From Vitreoscilla filiformis (GTDB taxonomy: Bacteria; Pseudomonadota; Gammaproteobacteria; Burkholderiales; Burkholderiaceae_C): 64,000 nt of DNA. This document shows positions 17,211 through 26,954 of this stretch, one piece after another. Position numbers and translations under genes: made by a program. The first letter of the stretch is position 1. Each line of letters starts with the position of its first letter. Location of the stretch: contig NZ_CP022423.1 in the NCBI RefSeq assembly GCF_002222655.1, forward strand, positions 2,790,001 to 2,854,000, written 5' to 3'. Under the pieces are notes generated by a model. The model had not been told where the DNA came from and made no database searches. It saw nothing but the letters and a program-made list of their open reading frames with translations.

Positions 17211-18520
17211 GGCACCGCCCCGCCGGTTTGTTGATCGACGATCACCGCCAAGCCTTCGCGCACGCCCTCGCCGCTGACCTCCGTCAGCCGCCCGTTGTTC
17301 AAACCCACGGTGACGGGCACGGGCTGCGGGCGCCCGTCTTGCAGCACCCAGATTTGGCGCGCATTGCCGGTGGGCTTGCTGGCTTTGCGGTTGCCGCCCA
17401 TGCCGGGTGGGCGGGGCATGAGTTTGTCCATCACACTGCCGCCGCCGTTACCGCCGGGGCCTGCCGTTGGCTCCGACGCCAAGCGAGGTGAAAAACTCAG
17501 CGCCGTGTTCGGCACCAACCACACGCCCCGATGCTCTTGGGCGGCGATGGTGGCGGTGGCCGTCATGCCGGGGCGCAGGGTCAAATCGTCGTTGGCCACG
17601 GCCAGCTCGGTGGTGTAGGTGACGACGTTGTCGGTGGTCGTCGAGCCATACGCCACCCGCGTGATGGTGGCCGGGTACTTGCGCTGCGGCCAGGCACTCA
17701 CGCTGAAACTGGCGCGCTGGCCGGTTTGCACTTGGCCGACATCGGCTTCGTCGATGTCCACCGAGAGTTTCATCTGACGCAAATCTTCCGCCAGGGTGAA
17801 CAGCGTCACCGCTTGCAGCGAGGCGGCCACGGCGTAGCCCGGCTCAACGTTGCGCGTCAAGATCACCCCGTCGAACGGCGCCCGGATCGACGCTTTGGCC
17901 AAGTTCGTGCGGTTGGTGCTGAGTGTCGCTTCGGCTTGGGTGATGCTGGCGCGGGCGGCAGCTTCGTTGGCCTCGGCTTTGGCGAGGCTGGCGTGGGCGC
18001 TGTCCAGCTCGGTGGCGGCAGGCAGTTGGCCACCCGACAGGCGTTTGACTTCCTCCAAGCGCGCCCAGGTGGCGCGGGCTTCTTGGGTGGCGGCTTGGGT
18101 CTGGCGCCAGGTGGCTTTGGCGCTGGCGAGCGCGGCCTCGGATTGGGTGATTTGATCCGTCAGCTTGGCTTTGTCCAGCTCGACCAAAATTTGGCCTTGT
18201 TTGACGCGATCGTTCACATCCACCAACACCCGCGCCACCGTGCCAGACAGCTCGCTGCCGATGCTCACCGAACGAATCGGCTTCAACGTGCCATTGGCGG
18301 TGACGGTGGTGGCCAAATCGCCGCGCCGAATGGGCTCGGTGATGAAACGCGGCGCCGCCTGCGCTTGGGTCTGACGTTGCCACACGCTGGCCCCCATCAG
18401 CGCCGCCAACCCAACGAGCACCACGCCCCAGAGCCCGGGCCGACGCCACAGTGGGCGCACATCGCCCCGCAACCAAGCCGGCAGCGAGGTGGACGAAGAA
18501 GAATCAACAGAAGGGTTCAT
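17207..18520 (-). CDS. Efflux RND/ABC-type periplasmic adaptor (MacA-like)
   Basis: A 437-residue membrane-fusion protein with an N-terminal membrane helix (about 32-48), a lipoyl/barrel pair, a long alpha-hairpin rich in Ala/Glu/Gln (about 115-205) and a beta-barrel containing RASFSVSAWPQRKYPATI. Family members bridge the inner-membrane ABC pump and the outer-membrane channel. A Gly/Pro-rich insert (GPGGNGGGSVMDKLMPRPPG) lies near the C-terminus. It is the second gene in the four-gene operon. Confidence 0.9.
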   Translation of the reverse strand: MNPSVDSSSSTSLPAWLRGDVRPLWRRPGLWGVVLVGLAALMGASVWQRQTQAQAAPRFITEPIRRGDLATTVTANGTLKPIRSVSIGSELSGTVARVLVDVNDRVKQGQILVELDKAKLTDQITQSEAALASAKATWRQTQAATQEARATWARLEEVKRLSGGQLPAATELDSAHASLAKAEANEAAARASITQAEATLSTNRTNLAKASIRAPFDGVILTRNVEPGYAVAASLQAVTLFTLAEDLRQMKLSVDIDEADVGQVQTGQRASFSVSAWPQRKYPATITRVAYGSTTTDNVVTYTTELAVANDDLTLRPGMTATATIAAQEHRGVWLVPNTALSFSPRLASEPTAGPGGNGGGSVMDKLMPRPPGMGGNRKASKPTGNARQIWVLQDGRPQPVPVTVGLNNGRLTEVSGEGVREGLAVIVDQQTGGAVP

Positions 18521-18533
18521 GCCATCACCGGAT

Positions 18534-19940
18534 TCAGGGCGTCCAACCGCCGCCCAAAGCTTTGTAAAGACCGATCAACGCCACCAACCGCTCGGTGCGA
18601 GCGGTTTGCCAACTGAGCTGGGCGCTCAAGGCGGTGCGCTGGGCGCTGAGCAGATCGGCCAAACCGATCAGCCCGGCTTGGCGCTGGTGAGCGGACAGGC
18701 GCGCCGCCGCCTCCGCTGCCTGCGCCGCTTGGGCCAAGGTCTGGCCGCGCTCGGTTTGGCTGCGCAGGCTGACCAAAGCGTCTTCCACGTCTTTGAGCGC
18801 ACTGCGCACGCTGGCGGCGTAACGCCACTGCGCGGCCTCCAGCAAGGCGTCTTGTTGCGTCACCAGGGCTTGGCGCTGCCCGCCGTCCCACAGCGTCCAA
18901 TCGATGCTGGCGGCCAGCGCGGCCACACCCGTGCCCGGCGTGCCCAGGGCGGCCCAACTCAACGCCTGCCACCCCAGCGAACCGTTCAGCGACACCGCCG
19001 GCCACCCCGTCCGCCGGGTTTGCTCGCGTGTCGCCCACTGGGCACGCACGGCGGCTTCGGCTGAACGCAAGTCGGGGCGCCGGCGCAGCACATCGGCGGG
19101 AACGCCCAGGCTCAAGCGTTGCAAGGTGGGCACATCGTCCGGCAGATCGGCTTGTGGACGCAGCCGCGCCAGCATCTCTACACCGTTCATCCCAGTGAGC
19201 AACGCCATGTGGTGTTCATACGTTGCGACCTCGGCGGCCAGGCTGGGCAAGCTCGCTTCGGTCTGGGCCCAGTTCAAGCGGGCTTGTTCCAGGGCCAGTG
19301 CGCTGTCCAAACCGGCTTGGGCGCGCCAAATGGTGAGGGTCAGGGTGTCCGCCAGGCTTTGGGCGCTGGTTCGGGTGAGTTGCCAGCGCATTTGCGCGTC
19401 GCGCCACTGCACGTAGGCGATGGCGATTTCGGCGGCCAAACTCATCTGCGTGGTGGCCAGATCGGCCACAGCGGCCACCACGTTGGCCTCTTCAGCCGAA
19501 AGCTGGGCGGCCTGGGCGCCGGTCACGTCGGGCTCCCAACTGGCCGAGGCGCTGAGTTTTCTCACCAGGGTGGTGGTGCCGGCGCTGCGGCTGCTGGACG
19601 CTGTCGCTCCCACGCCAAGCTGGGGCCAGCGTTGCGCCTCCACCGCCGCCCGTGCCGCTTGCGCTTGGCGCAGCGTGGCTTGGGCGATGTGTACCTCGCT
19701 GTTGTGCTGCTGCACGGTTTGCACCAGCCACGTCAGGTCGGCATCCTGAAACTGTGCCCACCAGGTGCTGAGAACAGCGTCAGGCGCAGCGGTGGACAGC
19801 GCACCACTGCGCCACCAGGCTTCGCCCGGATTCGGCTCGGCCCCTTCGGGCGGCGGGGGCGCCGTGCTGGCACATGCCGCCAGCAGCAGCGACGCGGCGA
19901 GTGCCCCGGCCCGTCGCCTCCAAATGTCTGCATCAACCAT
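18534..19940 (-). CDS. TolC-family outer membrane lipoprotein (NodT-like)
   Basis: A 468-residue outer-membrane efflux channel. The N-terminal signal ends in the lipobox LLLAAC (lipidated Cys23). Two halves each contain the long helical hairpins typical of TolC, including ADVLRRRPDLRSAEAAVRAQ, a NodT-family hallmark. It is first in the operon, followed by adaptor, ATPase and permease, which gives a complete MacAB-TolC-type tripartite exporter. The start MVDADIWRRR is chosen because it puts the signal peptide at the N-terminus. Substrate unknown; macrolides, peptides or siderophores are typical for the class. Confidence 0.9.
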   Translation of the reverse strand: MVDADIWRRRAGALAASLLLAACASTAPPPPEGAEPNPGEAWWRSGALSTAAPDAVLSTWWAQFQDADLTWLVQTVQQHNSEVHIAQATLRQAQAARAAVEAQRWPQLGVGATASSSRSAGTTTLVRKLSASASWEPDVTGAQAAQLSAEEANVVAAVADLATTQMSLAAEIAIAYVQWRDAQMRWQLTRTSAQSLADTLTLTIWRAQAGLDSALALEQARLNWAQTEASLPSLAAEVATYEHHMALLTGMNGVEMLARLRPQADLPDDVPTLQRLSLGVPADVLRRRPDLRSAEAAVRAQWATREQTRRTGWPAVSLNGSLGWQALSWAALGTPGTGVAALAASIDWTLWDGGQRQALVTQQDALLEAAQWRYAASVRSALKDVEDALVSLRSQTERGQTLAQAAQAAEAAARLSAHQRQAGLIGLADLLSAQRTALSAQLSWQTARTERLVALIGLYKALGGGWTP

Positions 19941-20020
19941 GGTGACATGGTGCGGCCCGAGGCATGCGCCTCGTGTCGCCCGTGTGTAAAGCAGTGAAAA
20001 GTCCATGGTGACACGCCCCT

Positions 20021-21199
20021 GTGGCGCTTCCGGTACGCTTCCCGACCCTTTCCCCTCACATCCCTCCGCCGCCGTTGGACACCCTCGACACCCTCATCAT
20101 CGGCGCTGGCGTCATCGGCCTGGCCTGCGCTGCCACCTTGGCCCGTGCCGGGCGCGACGTGCTGATCGTCGAAGCCAAAGACCGCTTCGGCAGCGCCACC
20201 AGCGCCCGCAACAGCGAAGTGATGCACGCCGGTCTGTACTACCCGACCGGCTCGCTGCGCGCCCGGCTGTGCGTGCGGGGCCGCGCCCTGCTGCAACACT
20301 TCTGCGACGCCCACGGCGTCCCCCACCGCCGCTGCGGCAAACTGGTCGTGGCCCAATCGGACGCAGAAACTGAGCGCCTGCGCCAACTCTTGGCCCAAGG
20401 CCACGCCAACGGCGTCACAGATTTACGCTGGCTTGATGGCGCCCAGGCTCGCGCCTTGGAGCCCGCGCTGCGCTGTCAAGCGGCCTTGCTCAGCCCCTCC
20501 ACCGGCATTCTCGACAGCCACGCCTTGATGCTGGCCCTGCTCGCACAGGCCGAAAACCACGGCGCCACCCTGGTGCTGCGCACACCCGTCGAAGGGGGAC
20601 AAGTGCAGCCAGCAGGCGATTGGATCGTGCGTTTGGGCGGGGCCATGCCGTGTACGGTGCGAGTCCGCCAGATCGTCAATGCGGCGGGGCTGCACGCTTG
20701 TCAGATGGCCCGGGCGCTCGGTGTCGATGCCCGCCACATCCCGGCGGCGTTTTATGCGCAAGGGGCTTATTTCAGCCTGTCGGGCCGTGCGCCGTTTTCG
20801 CACCTGATCTACCCAGTGCCGGGGCAAAGCTCCCACCTGGGTGTGCATCTGACCCTGGATTTGGCCGGCCAAGCCCGCTTTGGCCCGAGTTTCCGCTGGG
20901 TCGATCAGATCGATTACGCCATCGACCCGCAAGATGGCGCCCATTTCGAAACCGCCGTGCGCCAGTATTGGCCCGACCTGCCCAGCGGCCACCTGCAACC
21001 GGCCTACGCCGGCGTGCGCCCCAAAATCAGCGGCCCCGGCGAACCCACCGCCGACTTCCGCATCGACGGCCCCGACCAGCACGGCCAACCCGGGTTGGTG
21101 AACCTGCTGGGGATTGAATCCCCGGGATTAACCTCTTGTTTGGCCATCGCAGAACACGTGGCGGGTTTGCTGGTCGGCGCGGCCAGTGGGGCGGGCTGA
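20021..21199 (+). CDS. FAD-dependent oxidoreductase, L-2-hydroxyglutarate oxidase-like
   Basis: A DAO-family flavoenzyme of about 392 residues with the Rossmann motif GAGVIG and the ribose-binding Glu at the end of strand two (LIVEAK). RNSEVMHAGLYYPTGSLRA and the C-terminal GIESPGLTSCLAIAEHV match the LhgO/YgaF group, which oxidises L-2-hydroxyglutarate. No ATG precedes the Rossmann fold: the start is GTG 20021 or TTG 20075, neither with a clear ribosome-binding site. It diverges from the efflux operon. Confidence 0.82.
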   Translation: MALPVRFPTLSPHIPPPPLDTLDTLIIGAGVIGLACAATLARAGRDVLIVEAKDRFGSATSARNSEVMHAGLYYPTGSLRARLCVRGRALLQHFCDAHGVPHRRCGKLVVAQSDAETERLRQLLAQGHANGVTDLRWLDGAQARALEPALRCQAALLSPSTGILDSHALMLALLAQAENHGATLVLRTPVEGGQVQPAGDWIVRLGGAMPCTVRVRQIVNAAGLHACQMARALGVDARHIPAAFYAQGAYFSLSGRAPFSHLIYPVPGQSSHLGVHLTLDLAGQARFGPSFRWVDQIDYAIDPQDGAHFETAVRQYWPDLPSGHLQPAYAGVRPKISGPGEPTADFRIDGPDQHGQPGLVNLLGIESPGLTSCLAIAEHVAGLLVGAASGAG

Positions 21200-21202
21200 A
21201 CG

Positions 21203-22885
21203 TCAATCGCGGGCGTAGATGTCCACGTCCTTGGTTTCGCGCACCAACAAGGTGCCGATCACCAGCGTCAGCGCCGCCACCACCACCGGATACCACAGCC
21301 CGTGGTAGATGTTGCCGTTTTGCGCCACCATGGCAAACGCGATCGTCGGCATCAACCCCCCGAACCAACCGTTGCCGATGTGGTACGGCAAACTCATCGA
21401 GGTGTAGCGAATGCGCGTGGGGAACAGCTCCACCAGCATCGCTGCAATCGGCCCGTACACCATCGTGACGAACAACACCAGCGCAAACAGAATCGCCACG
21501 ATCAGCGGTTTGTTCATCTTGGCGGGGTCGGCCCGGCTCGGATAACCCGCGTCCTTGAGCGCAGCGGCCACATCCCGTTTGAATTGGGCGATGGCCTGGG
21601 CGCTGGCTTCTTCAAAACGATGACCTTCGGGCGCCAGCACCCCGGTCGGGGGCGTCAGTGTTCGGGTGCCGATTTGCACCACGGCAGGCAGCCCCGTGGC
21701 CAGCGGTTCATTCACGTAGCTGGCTGCGTTCTGCGCCAGCACTCGCTTGGCGATGTCACACGGCGATGTGAAATCCACCTCCCGCGCCACCGGGCTACCC
21801 TGGAACGAGCAGCTCGCCGGCACCGCTTTGACCACAATGCGGGCTTGCTCTTGCGCTCGCGCCAGGTCAGGATTGGCCGCCTCGGTGAGCGCGTGGAACA
21901 ACGGGAAGTAACTCACCGCCGCCAACGCCAAGCCCACCATGATGATCGGCTTGCGCCCGATGCGGTCAGACAGGGTGCCAAACACCACGAAAAACGGCGT
22001 GGCCGCCAACAGCGCCAGCGCCACCAGGATGTTGGCCAAGGAATCATCCACCTTGAGCACATTGGTCAGGAAGAACAGCGCGTAAAACTGGCCCGTGTAC
22101 CAAACCACCGCCTGGCCAGCCACCAACCCCAGCAGCGCCAAGATGACGATCTTGAGGTTTTTCCAGCGGCCAAATGACTCGGTCACTGGTGCTTTGGAGG
22201 TGCGCCCCTGCTCCTTCATCTTGCGGAAAGCGGGCGACTCGTTCATCGACAGACGAATCCACACCGACACCACCAGCAGCACGATGGACATCAAAAACGG
22301 CACACGCCAGCCCCAATCGGCAAACGCGTCGGCGCCCATCAAGGTGCGCGCCAGCAAGATCACCACTAGGGACAAGAACAGCCCCAGCGTGGCCGTGGTT
22401 TGAATCCACGAGGTGTAGGCCCCCCGTTTGCCTTGCGGTGCATGTTCGGCGACGTAGGTGGCCGCCCCACCATATTCACCGCCCAAGGCCAAGCCCTGCA
22501 ACATGCGCAGGCCAATCAACACCACCGGCGCCGCCACACCGATGGCGGCGTAGGACGGCAAGATCCCGACCACGAAGGTCGAGCTGCCCATGATGAGGAT
22601 GGTGACCAAGAAGGTGTATTTGCGGCCAATCATGTCCCCCAGCCGACCAAACACCAGCGCGCCAAAGGGCCGGACGATGAAACCCGCCGCAAATGCCAGC
22701 AACGCGAAAATGAACGCGGCTGACGGGTCAAGCCCCGCAAAAAACTGCTTGGCGATGATCGGAGCCAGAGCCCCGTACAAATAAAAGTCGTACCACTCAA
22801 ACACCGTACCCAGGGAGGAGGCGAAGATCACCTTTCTCTCCTCTCGGGTCATGGGCGCATGGGCCGTCGTTGGGATCGGGGCCAT
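21203..22885 (-). CDS. MFS transporter, metabolite:H+ symporter (MHS) type
   Basis: A 560-residue major facilitator. The start ASSLGTVFEWYDFYLYG and the loop GRLGDMIGRKYTF are MHS hallmarks; a second GTLSDRIGRKP loop marks the repeat. A hydrophilic insert of about 110 residues with two Cys lies between helices in the second half, probably in the periplasm. MHS members carry dicarboxylates, shikimate, proline/betaine or similar compounds; the substrate cannot be fixed. It converges on the FAD oxidoreductase, so the two are not an operon. Confidence 0.88.
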   Translation of the reverse strand: MAPIPTTAHAPMTREERKVIFASSLGTVFEWYDFYLYGALAPIIAKQFFAGLDPSAAFIFALLAFAAGFIVRPFGALVFGRLGDMIGRKYTFLVTILIMGSSTFVVGILPSYAAIGVAAPVVLIGLRMLQGLALGGEYGGAATYVAEHAPQGKRGAYTSWIQTTATLGLFLSLVVILLARTLMGADAFADWGWRVPFLMSIVLLVVSVWIRLSMNESPAFRKMKEQGRTSKAPVTESFGRWKNLKIVILALLGLVAGQAVVWYTGQFYALFFLTNVLKVDDSLANILVALALLAATPFFVVFGTLSDRIGRKPIIMVGLALAAVSYFPLFHALTEAANPDLARAQEQARIVVKAVPASCSFQGSPVAREVDFTSPCDIAKRVLAQNAASYVNEPLATGLPAVVQIGTRTLTPPTGVLAPEGHRFEEASAQAIAQFKRDVAAALKDAGYPSRADPAKMNKPLIVAILFALVLFVTMVYGPIAAMLVELFPTRIRYTSMSLPYHIGNGWFGGLMPTIAFAMVAQNGNIYHGLWYPVVVAALTLVIGTLLVRETKDVDIYARD

Positions 22886-23018
22886 GTCTGCGTCTCCTCA
22901 GGTTGTGGCGCCCGCTCTGGGTGCCACCACGCGGACTGCCTGTATCGGTATGCATGCAGGCGCTGGACTATCGAAGCCCTCTCTGACCACGTTCTGACAG
23001 GCGCGCCCGATCGGCATT

Positions 23019-23237
23019 TCACAGCGATGAAGCCCCTGCCATGGCTGGGGAAAGCCCCGAGTTCGGTGCAAGGTTTTGACGCCGCTCAGCCAAGCGCTGC
23101 CAAATGACCTGGCGCTGTGCTTCGCTGCTGTCGCGCCAGAGGGTGATTTCATCGAGCGTGCGCAGGCACCCCACACACCAACCCGACGCCGGATCGATGC
23201 GGCACTGCCGCACACAGGGAGACGGCAGCGGGTTCAT
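23019..23237 (-). CDS. DUF1289 Cys-rich protein
   Basis: A 72-residue protein with the DUF1289 pattern SPCVRQCRIDPASGWCVGCLRTLDEI: four Cys spaced as a probable metal site, followed by a WRDSSEAQRQVIWQRLAER helix. Function of the family is unknown. Its ATG overlaps the stop of the YbaK gene (ATGA), so it is translationally coupled to it. Confidence 0.85.
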   Translation of the reverse strand: MNPLPSPCVRQCRIDPASGWCVGCLRTLDEITLWRDSSEAQRQVIWQRLAERRQNLAPNSGLSPAMAGASSL

Positions 23238-23743
23238 GCGTGCTGCACCACATCGGCCACGGGTGCGCCGCCCGTCAGGTGCGCCAGGTCGGACGGGCGC
23301 AAGCGGAACACCCCATGGGGATGGCCTGCCGCCGCCCACACTTCTTCAAATCGAAACAGCTCGCGGTCGATCAGCGTCACCGGCGGCGTGGCGTGGCCCA
23401 CCGGCGACACACCCCCGATCGAAAAGCCCGTGCGGGTTTTCACGAAGTCTGCATCGGCCCGGCCAATCGGGCCGACGTGGGCAGCGACTTTTTTCTCGTC
23501 CACCCGCTTGTCACCCGAAGCAACGACCAGCACAGCCACCCCGTCGGCCTTGCGGCGGAAGATGACACTTTTGGCAATTTGCCCCGTGTGGGGCAGGCCC
23601 AGCGCTTGGGCCGCTTCTTGGCAGGTACGCGCCGGCACATCGAGCCACACCGGCACATGGGGATGGCCCCGCTCGGCCAGCACTTGTTTCACCCAGGCGA
23701 AGCCCTCGTGCGCGGCATCGTGGATGGTCGGGTCAGCAGTCAC
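23234..23743 (-). CDS. YbaK/EbsC-family aminoacyl-tRNA deacylase-like protein
   Basis: A 169-residue YbaK-like protein. TGQIAKSVIFR carries the catalytic Lys of this fold, and GFSIGGVSPVGH is the conserved glycine loop. Relatives hydrolyse mischarged tRNAs such as Ala- or Cys-tRNA-Pro. The start is most likely GTG 23743 (or GTG 23749), placed behind AAGGAG; an ATG at 23785 has no such site. It is coupled to the DUF1289 gene and diverges from the WbpM-like gene. Confidence 0.82.
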   Translation of the reverse strand: MTADPTIHDAAHEGFAWVKQVLAERGHPHVPVWLDVPARTCQEAAQALGLPHTGQIAKSVIFRRKADGVAVLVVASGDKRVDEKKVAAHVGPIGRADADFVKTRTGFSIGGVSPVGHATPPVTLIDRELFRFEEVWAAAGHPHGVFRLRPSDLAHLTGGAPVADVVQHA

Positions 23744-23811
23744 GTTCACACACTCCTTCCGATGGAACCTGTGCGATTGGAGCATGGGCACTGCGGCACA
23801 ATCCTCGCCGC

Positions 23812-25695
23812 ATGTCTGACCCCACTTTCACGCCCTGGCATCGTCTCGATCGTTTTCTGGCCCGGCTGCGCCCCCATCGTGAGCCCTTGACGCTGCTCAT
23901 CGATGCGTGGGTGGTGATCGTGGCTTGGAACGCCACCTACCTGTTCCGGCTGGGCTTCGAGCGCTGGATCGTCGCCCGCCCAGACTATGACACCTGGGTG
24001 TTGTTCGGTGTCGTGCTCGTGTACTTGCTGGCCTCGGCGGCGTGCAAGGTGCCCCAGAGCATGTGGCGCTTCTGTGGTTTTGGGGAGGTCAAACGGTTGA
24101 CCTTGGCCTGTGCGGTCGCTGGGCTGGTTTGTGCCGCAGGGGTGATGGGCTTGCAGCTTTACAAAGTGCCGCGTGCGGTGCTGGCCCTGCATCCGCTGGT
24201 GGTGTGGGTCGGGGTGTGTTTGGTGCGCATCGCCTACCGCATGTTGTACGAACACGCCCGGGCGCGCATCACCGGTGGTCAGGGGGACATCCGCCGCGCC
24301 GTGGTGCTTGGCGCCGGCGAGGCCGCCAAGCGCTTGCTGGCGGGCATCCACCGGCAAGGCTGGATCGTGCTGGGCTTGCTGGATGACGATCCCGCCAAAC
24401 AAGGGGCCCGCATCGCAGGGGTGCCGGTGCTGGGGCCACTGGATGCGGTGTTGGACAAGGGGGTGCGTGGCGCGGCCACCCACCTGGTCATCGCCTTGCC
24501 ATCGGCGAGTGCAGCCCAGCGACGCCGGGCCGTCGAGCTGGCGGGCCGCGCCGGGCTGCCTGTGCTGACGGTGCCCTCCGCCGAAGAACTGCGCGACGGA
24601 CAGGCCCACGTCGATCGGGTGCGGGACATCGAGCCGGAAGACTTGCTCGGACGCGAAGCCGTGCAACTCGACGAGGCTGGCATCGGCGACGTGCTGTGCG
24701 GCAAAACCGTGTTGATCACTGGGGCTGGGGGCAGCATCGGCAGCGAGCTGTGTCGCCAGGTGGCCCGTTTTGGGCCGGCGCGGCTGGTGCTGTATGAGCT
24801 GTCCGAGTTCAACCTGTACAGCATCGAACAAGCGTTGAGCGGCCAGTTTCCGAATTTGCCGCTGGTGCGGTTGGTCGGTGATGTGCGTGATGCGCAACAC
24901 CTGCGGGCCACGTTCAGCCGTTGGCGTCCGCAAGTGGTGTTCCATGCCGCCGCCTACAAGCATGTGCCGCTGATGGAGGATTTGAACGCCTGGAGCGCGC
25001 TGCGCAACAACACCCTGGGCACCTACCAAGCGGCCCGCGCCGCCGCCGAAGCTGGCGCCGAACGCTTCGTGCTGATTTCAACCGACAAGGCGGTCAATCC
25101 GACCAACGTCATGGGGGCCAGCAAGCGGGCGGCGGAAATGGTGGTGTCTTCGCTGGTGGAGGAATTCACCCACACGCGTTTCATGGCAGTGCGTTTTGGC
25201 AACGTGCTGGGCTCGTCGGGCAGCGTGATCCCGAAGTTCAAAGAGCAAATTGCCCGAGGCGGCCCTGTCACGGTGACGCACCCGGACATCATTCGCTACT
25301 TCATGACCATCCCGGAAGCGGCCCGCTTGGTGCTGCAAGCCGCTGCGATCGGTGACAGCGGCCAAGTGCTGGTGCTGGACATGGGCGAACCGGTGAAGAT
25401 CGTCGATCTGGCGCGCACCATGATCCGCCTGTCTGGCCACAGCGAGCAGGACATTCCGATTGTGTTTTCCGGCCTGCGCCCCGGTGAAAAGCTGTACGAG
25501 GAGCTGTTGGCCGACGCCGATGCCACCGTGCCCACACCGATTCCCCGGTTGCGCATCGCCCGGCTGCGCGAGTCAGCCGCGTCGCTCCAAGTGGCGGATT
25601 GGCTGGCGCACATGCACCAAGCCGACTCACTGCCCGACGCCGAAGTGCGCCTGCGCTTGCGCACCCTGGTGCCGGAATACGTGCCGGCGGTCTAG
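23812..25695 (+). CDS. WbpM/CapD-type UDP-sugar 4,6-dehydratase (membrane-bound)
   Basis: A 627-residue polysaccharide-biosynthesis protein: an N-terminal block of four membrane helices, a Rossmann CoA-binding-like domain (VVLGAGEAAKRLL), and a C-terminal extended-SDR domain with TGAGGSIGSE near residue 304. The active site reads MGASK (Met434, Lys438), the Met replacing the Tyr of ordinary SDRs as in WbpM/FlaA1 enzymes. It would make UDP-4-keto-6-deoxy-GlcNAc for glycan precursors of O-antigen or exopolysaccharide. No other glycan genes are adjacent; a PEP-CTERM protein follows convergently. Confidence 0.9.
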   Translation: MSDPTFTPWHRLDRFLARLRPHREPLTLLIDAWVVIVAWNATYLFRLGFERWIVARPDYDTWVLFGVVLVYLLASAACKVPQSMWRFCGFGEVKRLTLACAVAGLVCAAGVMGLQLYKVPRAVLALHPLVVWVGVCLVRIAYRMLYEHARARITGGQGDIRRAVVLGAGEAAKRLLAGIHRQGWIVLGLLDDDPAKQGARIAGVPVLGPLDAVLDKGVRGAATHLVIALPSASAAQRRRAVELAGRAGLPVLTVPSAEELRDGQAHVDRVRDIEPEDLLGREAVQLDEAGIGDVLCGKTVLITGAGGSIGSELCRQVARFGPARLVLYELSEFNLYSIEQALSGQFPNLPLVRLVGDVRDAQHLRATFSRWRPQVVFHAAAYKHVPLMEDLNAWSALRNNTLGTYQAARAAAEAGAERFVLISTDKAVNPTNVMGASKRAAEMVVSSLVEEFTHTRFMAVRFGNVLGSSGSVIPKFKEQIARGGPVTVTHPDIIRYFMTIPEAARLVLQAAAIGDSGQVLVLDMGEPVKIVDLARTMIRLSGHSEQDIPIVFSGLRPGEKLYEELLADADATVPTPIPRLRIARLRESAASLQVADWLAHMHQADSLPDAEVRLRLRTLVPEYVPAV

Positions 25696-25748
25696 GGTGT
25701 GGGATTTCATTCGTACACCACACCCAGGCTTACGCAGCACAAGACCAA

Positions 25749-26954
25749 TCAGCCAATACGCCGCCGACGCCATACAACCACCAAACCACCCACCATCAGT
25801 GCCAGTGTGCCTGGTTCAGGTATGACGCCAGGACTAACACCACCGCTGTCCACTGGGATGGTATTAAGATCAATCAAATACATCCCACCAGAACCCTGGG
25901 CGAGCACTTGGTTCTCATTGTTAACACCCCATGCGTACGATAACGACAGACCACTGACCAACGAATTCAGGTCATACATTCCCTGACCATTGGTTCCGGT
26001 GATGAACGCATGCCAACCGCCTGACGACATTCCGTAACCCACGACAATGCCGTTGTCGTTGACACCTGTTGCGAAGCTGCTCATTCCAGCGACGCGGTTG
26101 TCCAACGATCCAAGGTCACGCATCGTGCCATCCTCATCGGTGATGAAGGCACGCGATACGAACAGACCTGAACTCGCCTTAAAAACAGAAGACCCTACCA
26201 CTTGGCCGTGCTCGTTGATCCCGGAGGCATAACTGCTACCACCGTACAGCGCACCCAAGTCGTGCATTGCTCCACCGTTGACATCCGTCACAAAGGCATG
26301 CGGGGAGCCAGCCGCAGAAGATGAAAATCCGACCACCTGGCCTTTGTCATTGATACCCGTGCCATAACTGCTGCCAGAGCCAGTCAGCGTTCCCAGACTG
26401 TGCAGCGCACCTCCGTTGGCATCGGTGATGAAGGCTGTCCCAGCATTCATCCCAGCCACTTGCCCGCTGGAGTTGACACCAAAAGCTCTAGAGCCGGTGC
26501 CCCCCAACGTGTGAGTCGTGCCATCAGCCGCAGCAAAAAATGCCTGCCCTCCACTGTAGTAGCCGGAAGTACTGGTGGTCGAGAAACCCACCACTTGGCC
26601 GCCATCATTAATCCCTGTCGCAAAACTGCGGGAACCCGAAGTTCCTGGCATTAAAGCTGTGATGCCGACGCCATCAGCTCCGGTCACAAAAGCCGTTTTG
26701 TACGGGCTGTTGATCAGAGATGTCCCCACGGCTTGGCCACTTTCATTCACCCCCCAGCCATAAACAGCAAGCGGATCCAGTGTGTCTTGCGTATAGACGT
26801 CAGAACCAAGGCGCAGGGTGTGCCCAATGTTCGTGGGTAGGCTCCCCCCCGTGGACAACTGAACCACTGAAGCCGCAGTGTAAGGCGTTTGCGCATACGC
26901 GCCATGCATCACAGCAAACAGCGCCCCCATGTAAACTAATCTATTTAAGTGCAT
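25749..26954 (-). CDS. HAF-repeat PEP-CTERM exported protein
   Basis: A 401-residue secreted protein: signal peptide (VYMGALFAVMHGAYAQ), then about seven repeats of roughly 45 residues of the HAF type (AFITDANGG..LGSL..YATGINDKGQVVG), predicted to form a beta-propeller. The C-terminus is a textbook exosortase tag: VIPEPGTLALMVGG, hydrophobic helix, then WRRRR. An exosortase would cleave it at the cell surface, usually in strains making an EPS/biofilm matrix. The ribosome-binding site AGGTGA precedes ATG 26954. DNA here is visibly richer in A/T than its neighbours, a sign of transfer or relaxed codon use. Confidence 0.88.
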   Translation of the reverse strand: MHLNRLVYMGALFAVMHGAYAQTPYTAASVVQLSTGGSLPTNIGHTLRLGSDVYTQDTLDPLAVYGWGVNESGQAVGTSLINSPYKTAFVTGADGVGITALMPGTSGSRSFATGINDGGQVVGFSTTSTSGYYSGGQAFFAAADGTTHTLGGTGSRAFGVNSSGQVAGMNAGTAFITDANGGALHSLGTLTGSGSSYGTGINDKGQVVGFSSSAAGSPHAFVTDVNGGAMHDLGALYGGSSYASGINEHGQVVGSSVFKASSGLFVSRAFITDEDGTMRDLGSLDNRVAGMSSFATGVNDNGIVVGYGMSSGGWHAFITGTNGQGMYDLNSLVSGLSLSYAWGVNNENQVLAQGSGGMYLIDLNTIPVDSGGVSPGVIPEPGTLALMVGGLVVVWRRRRIG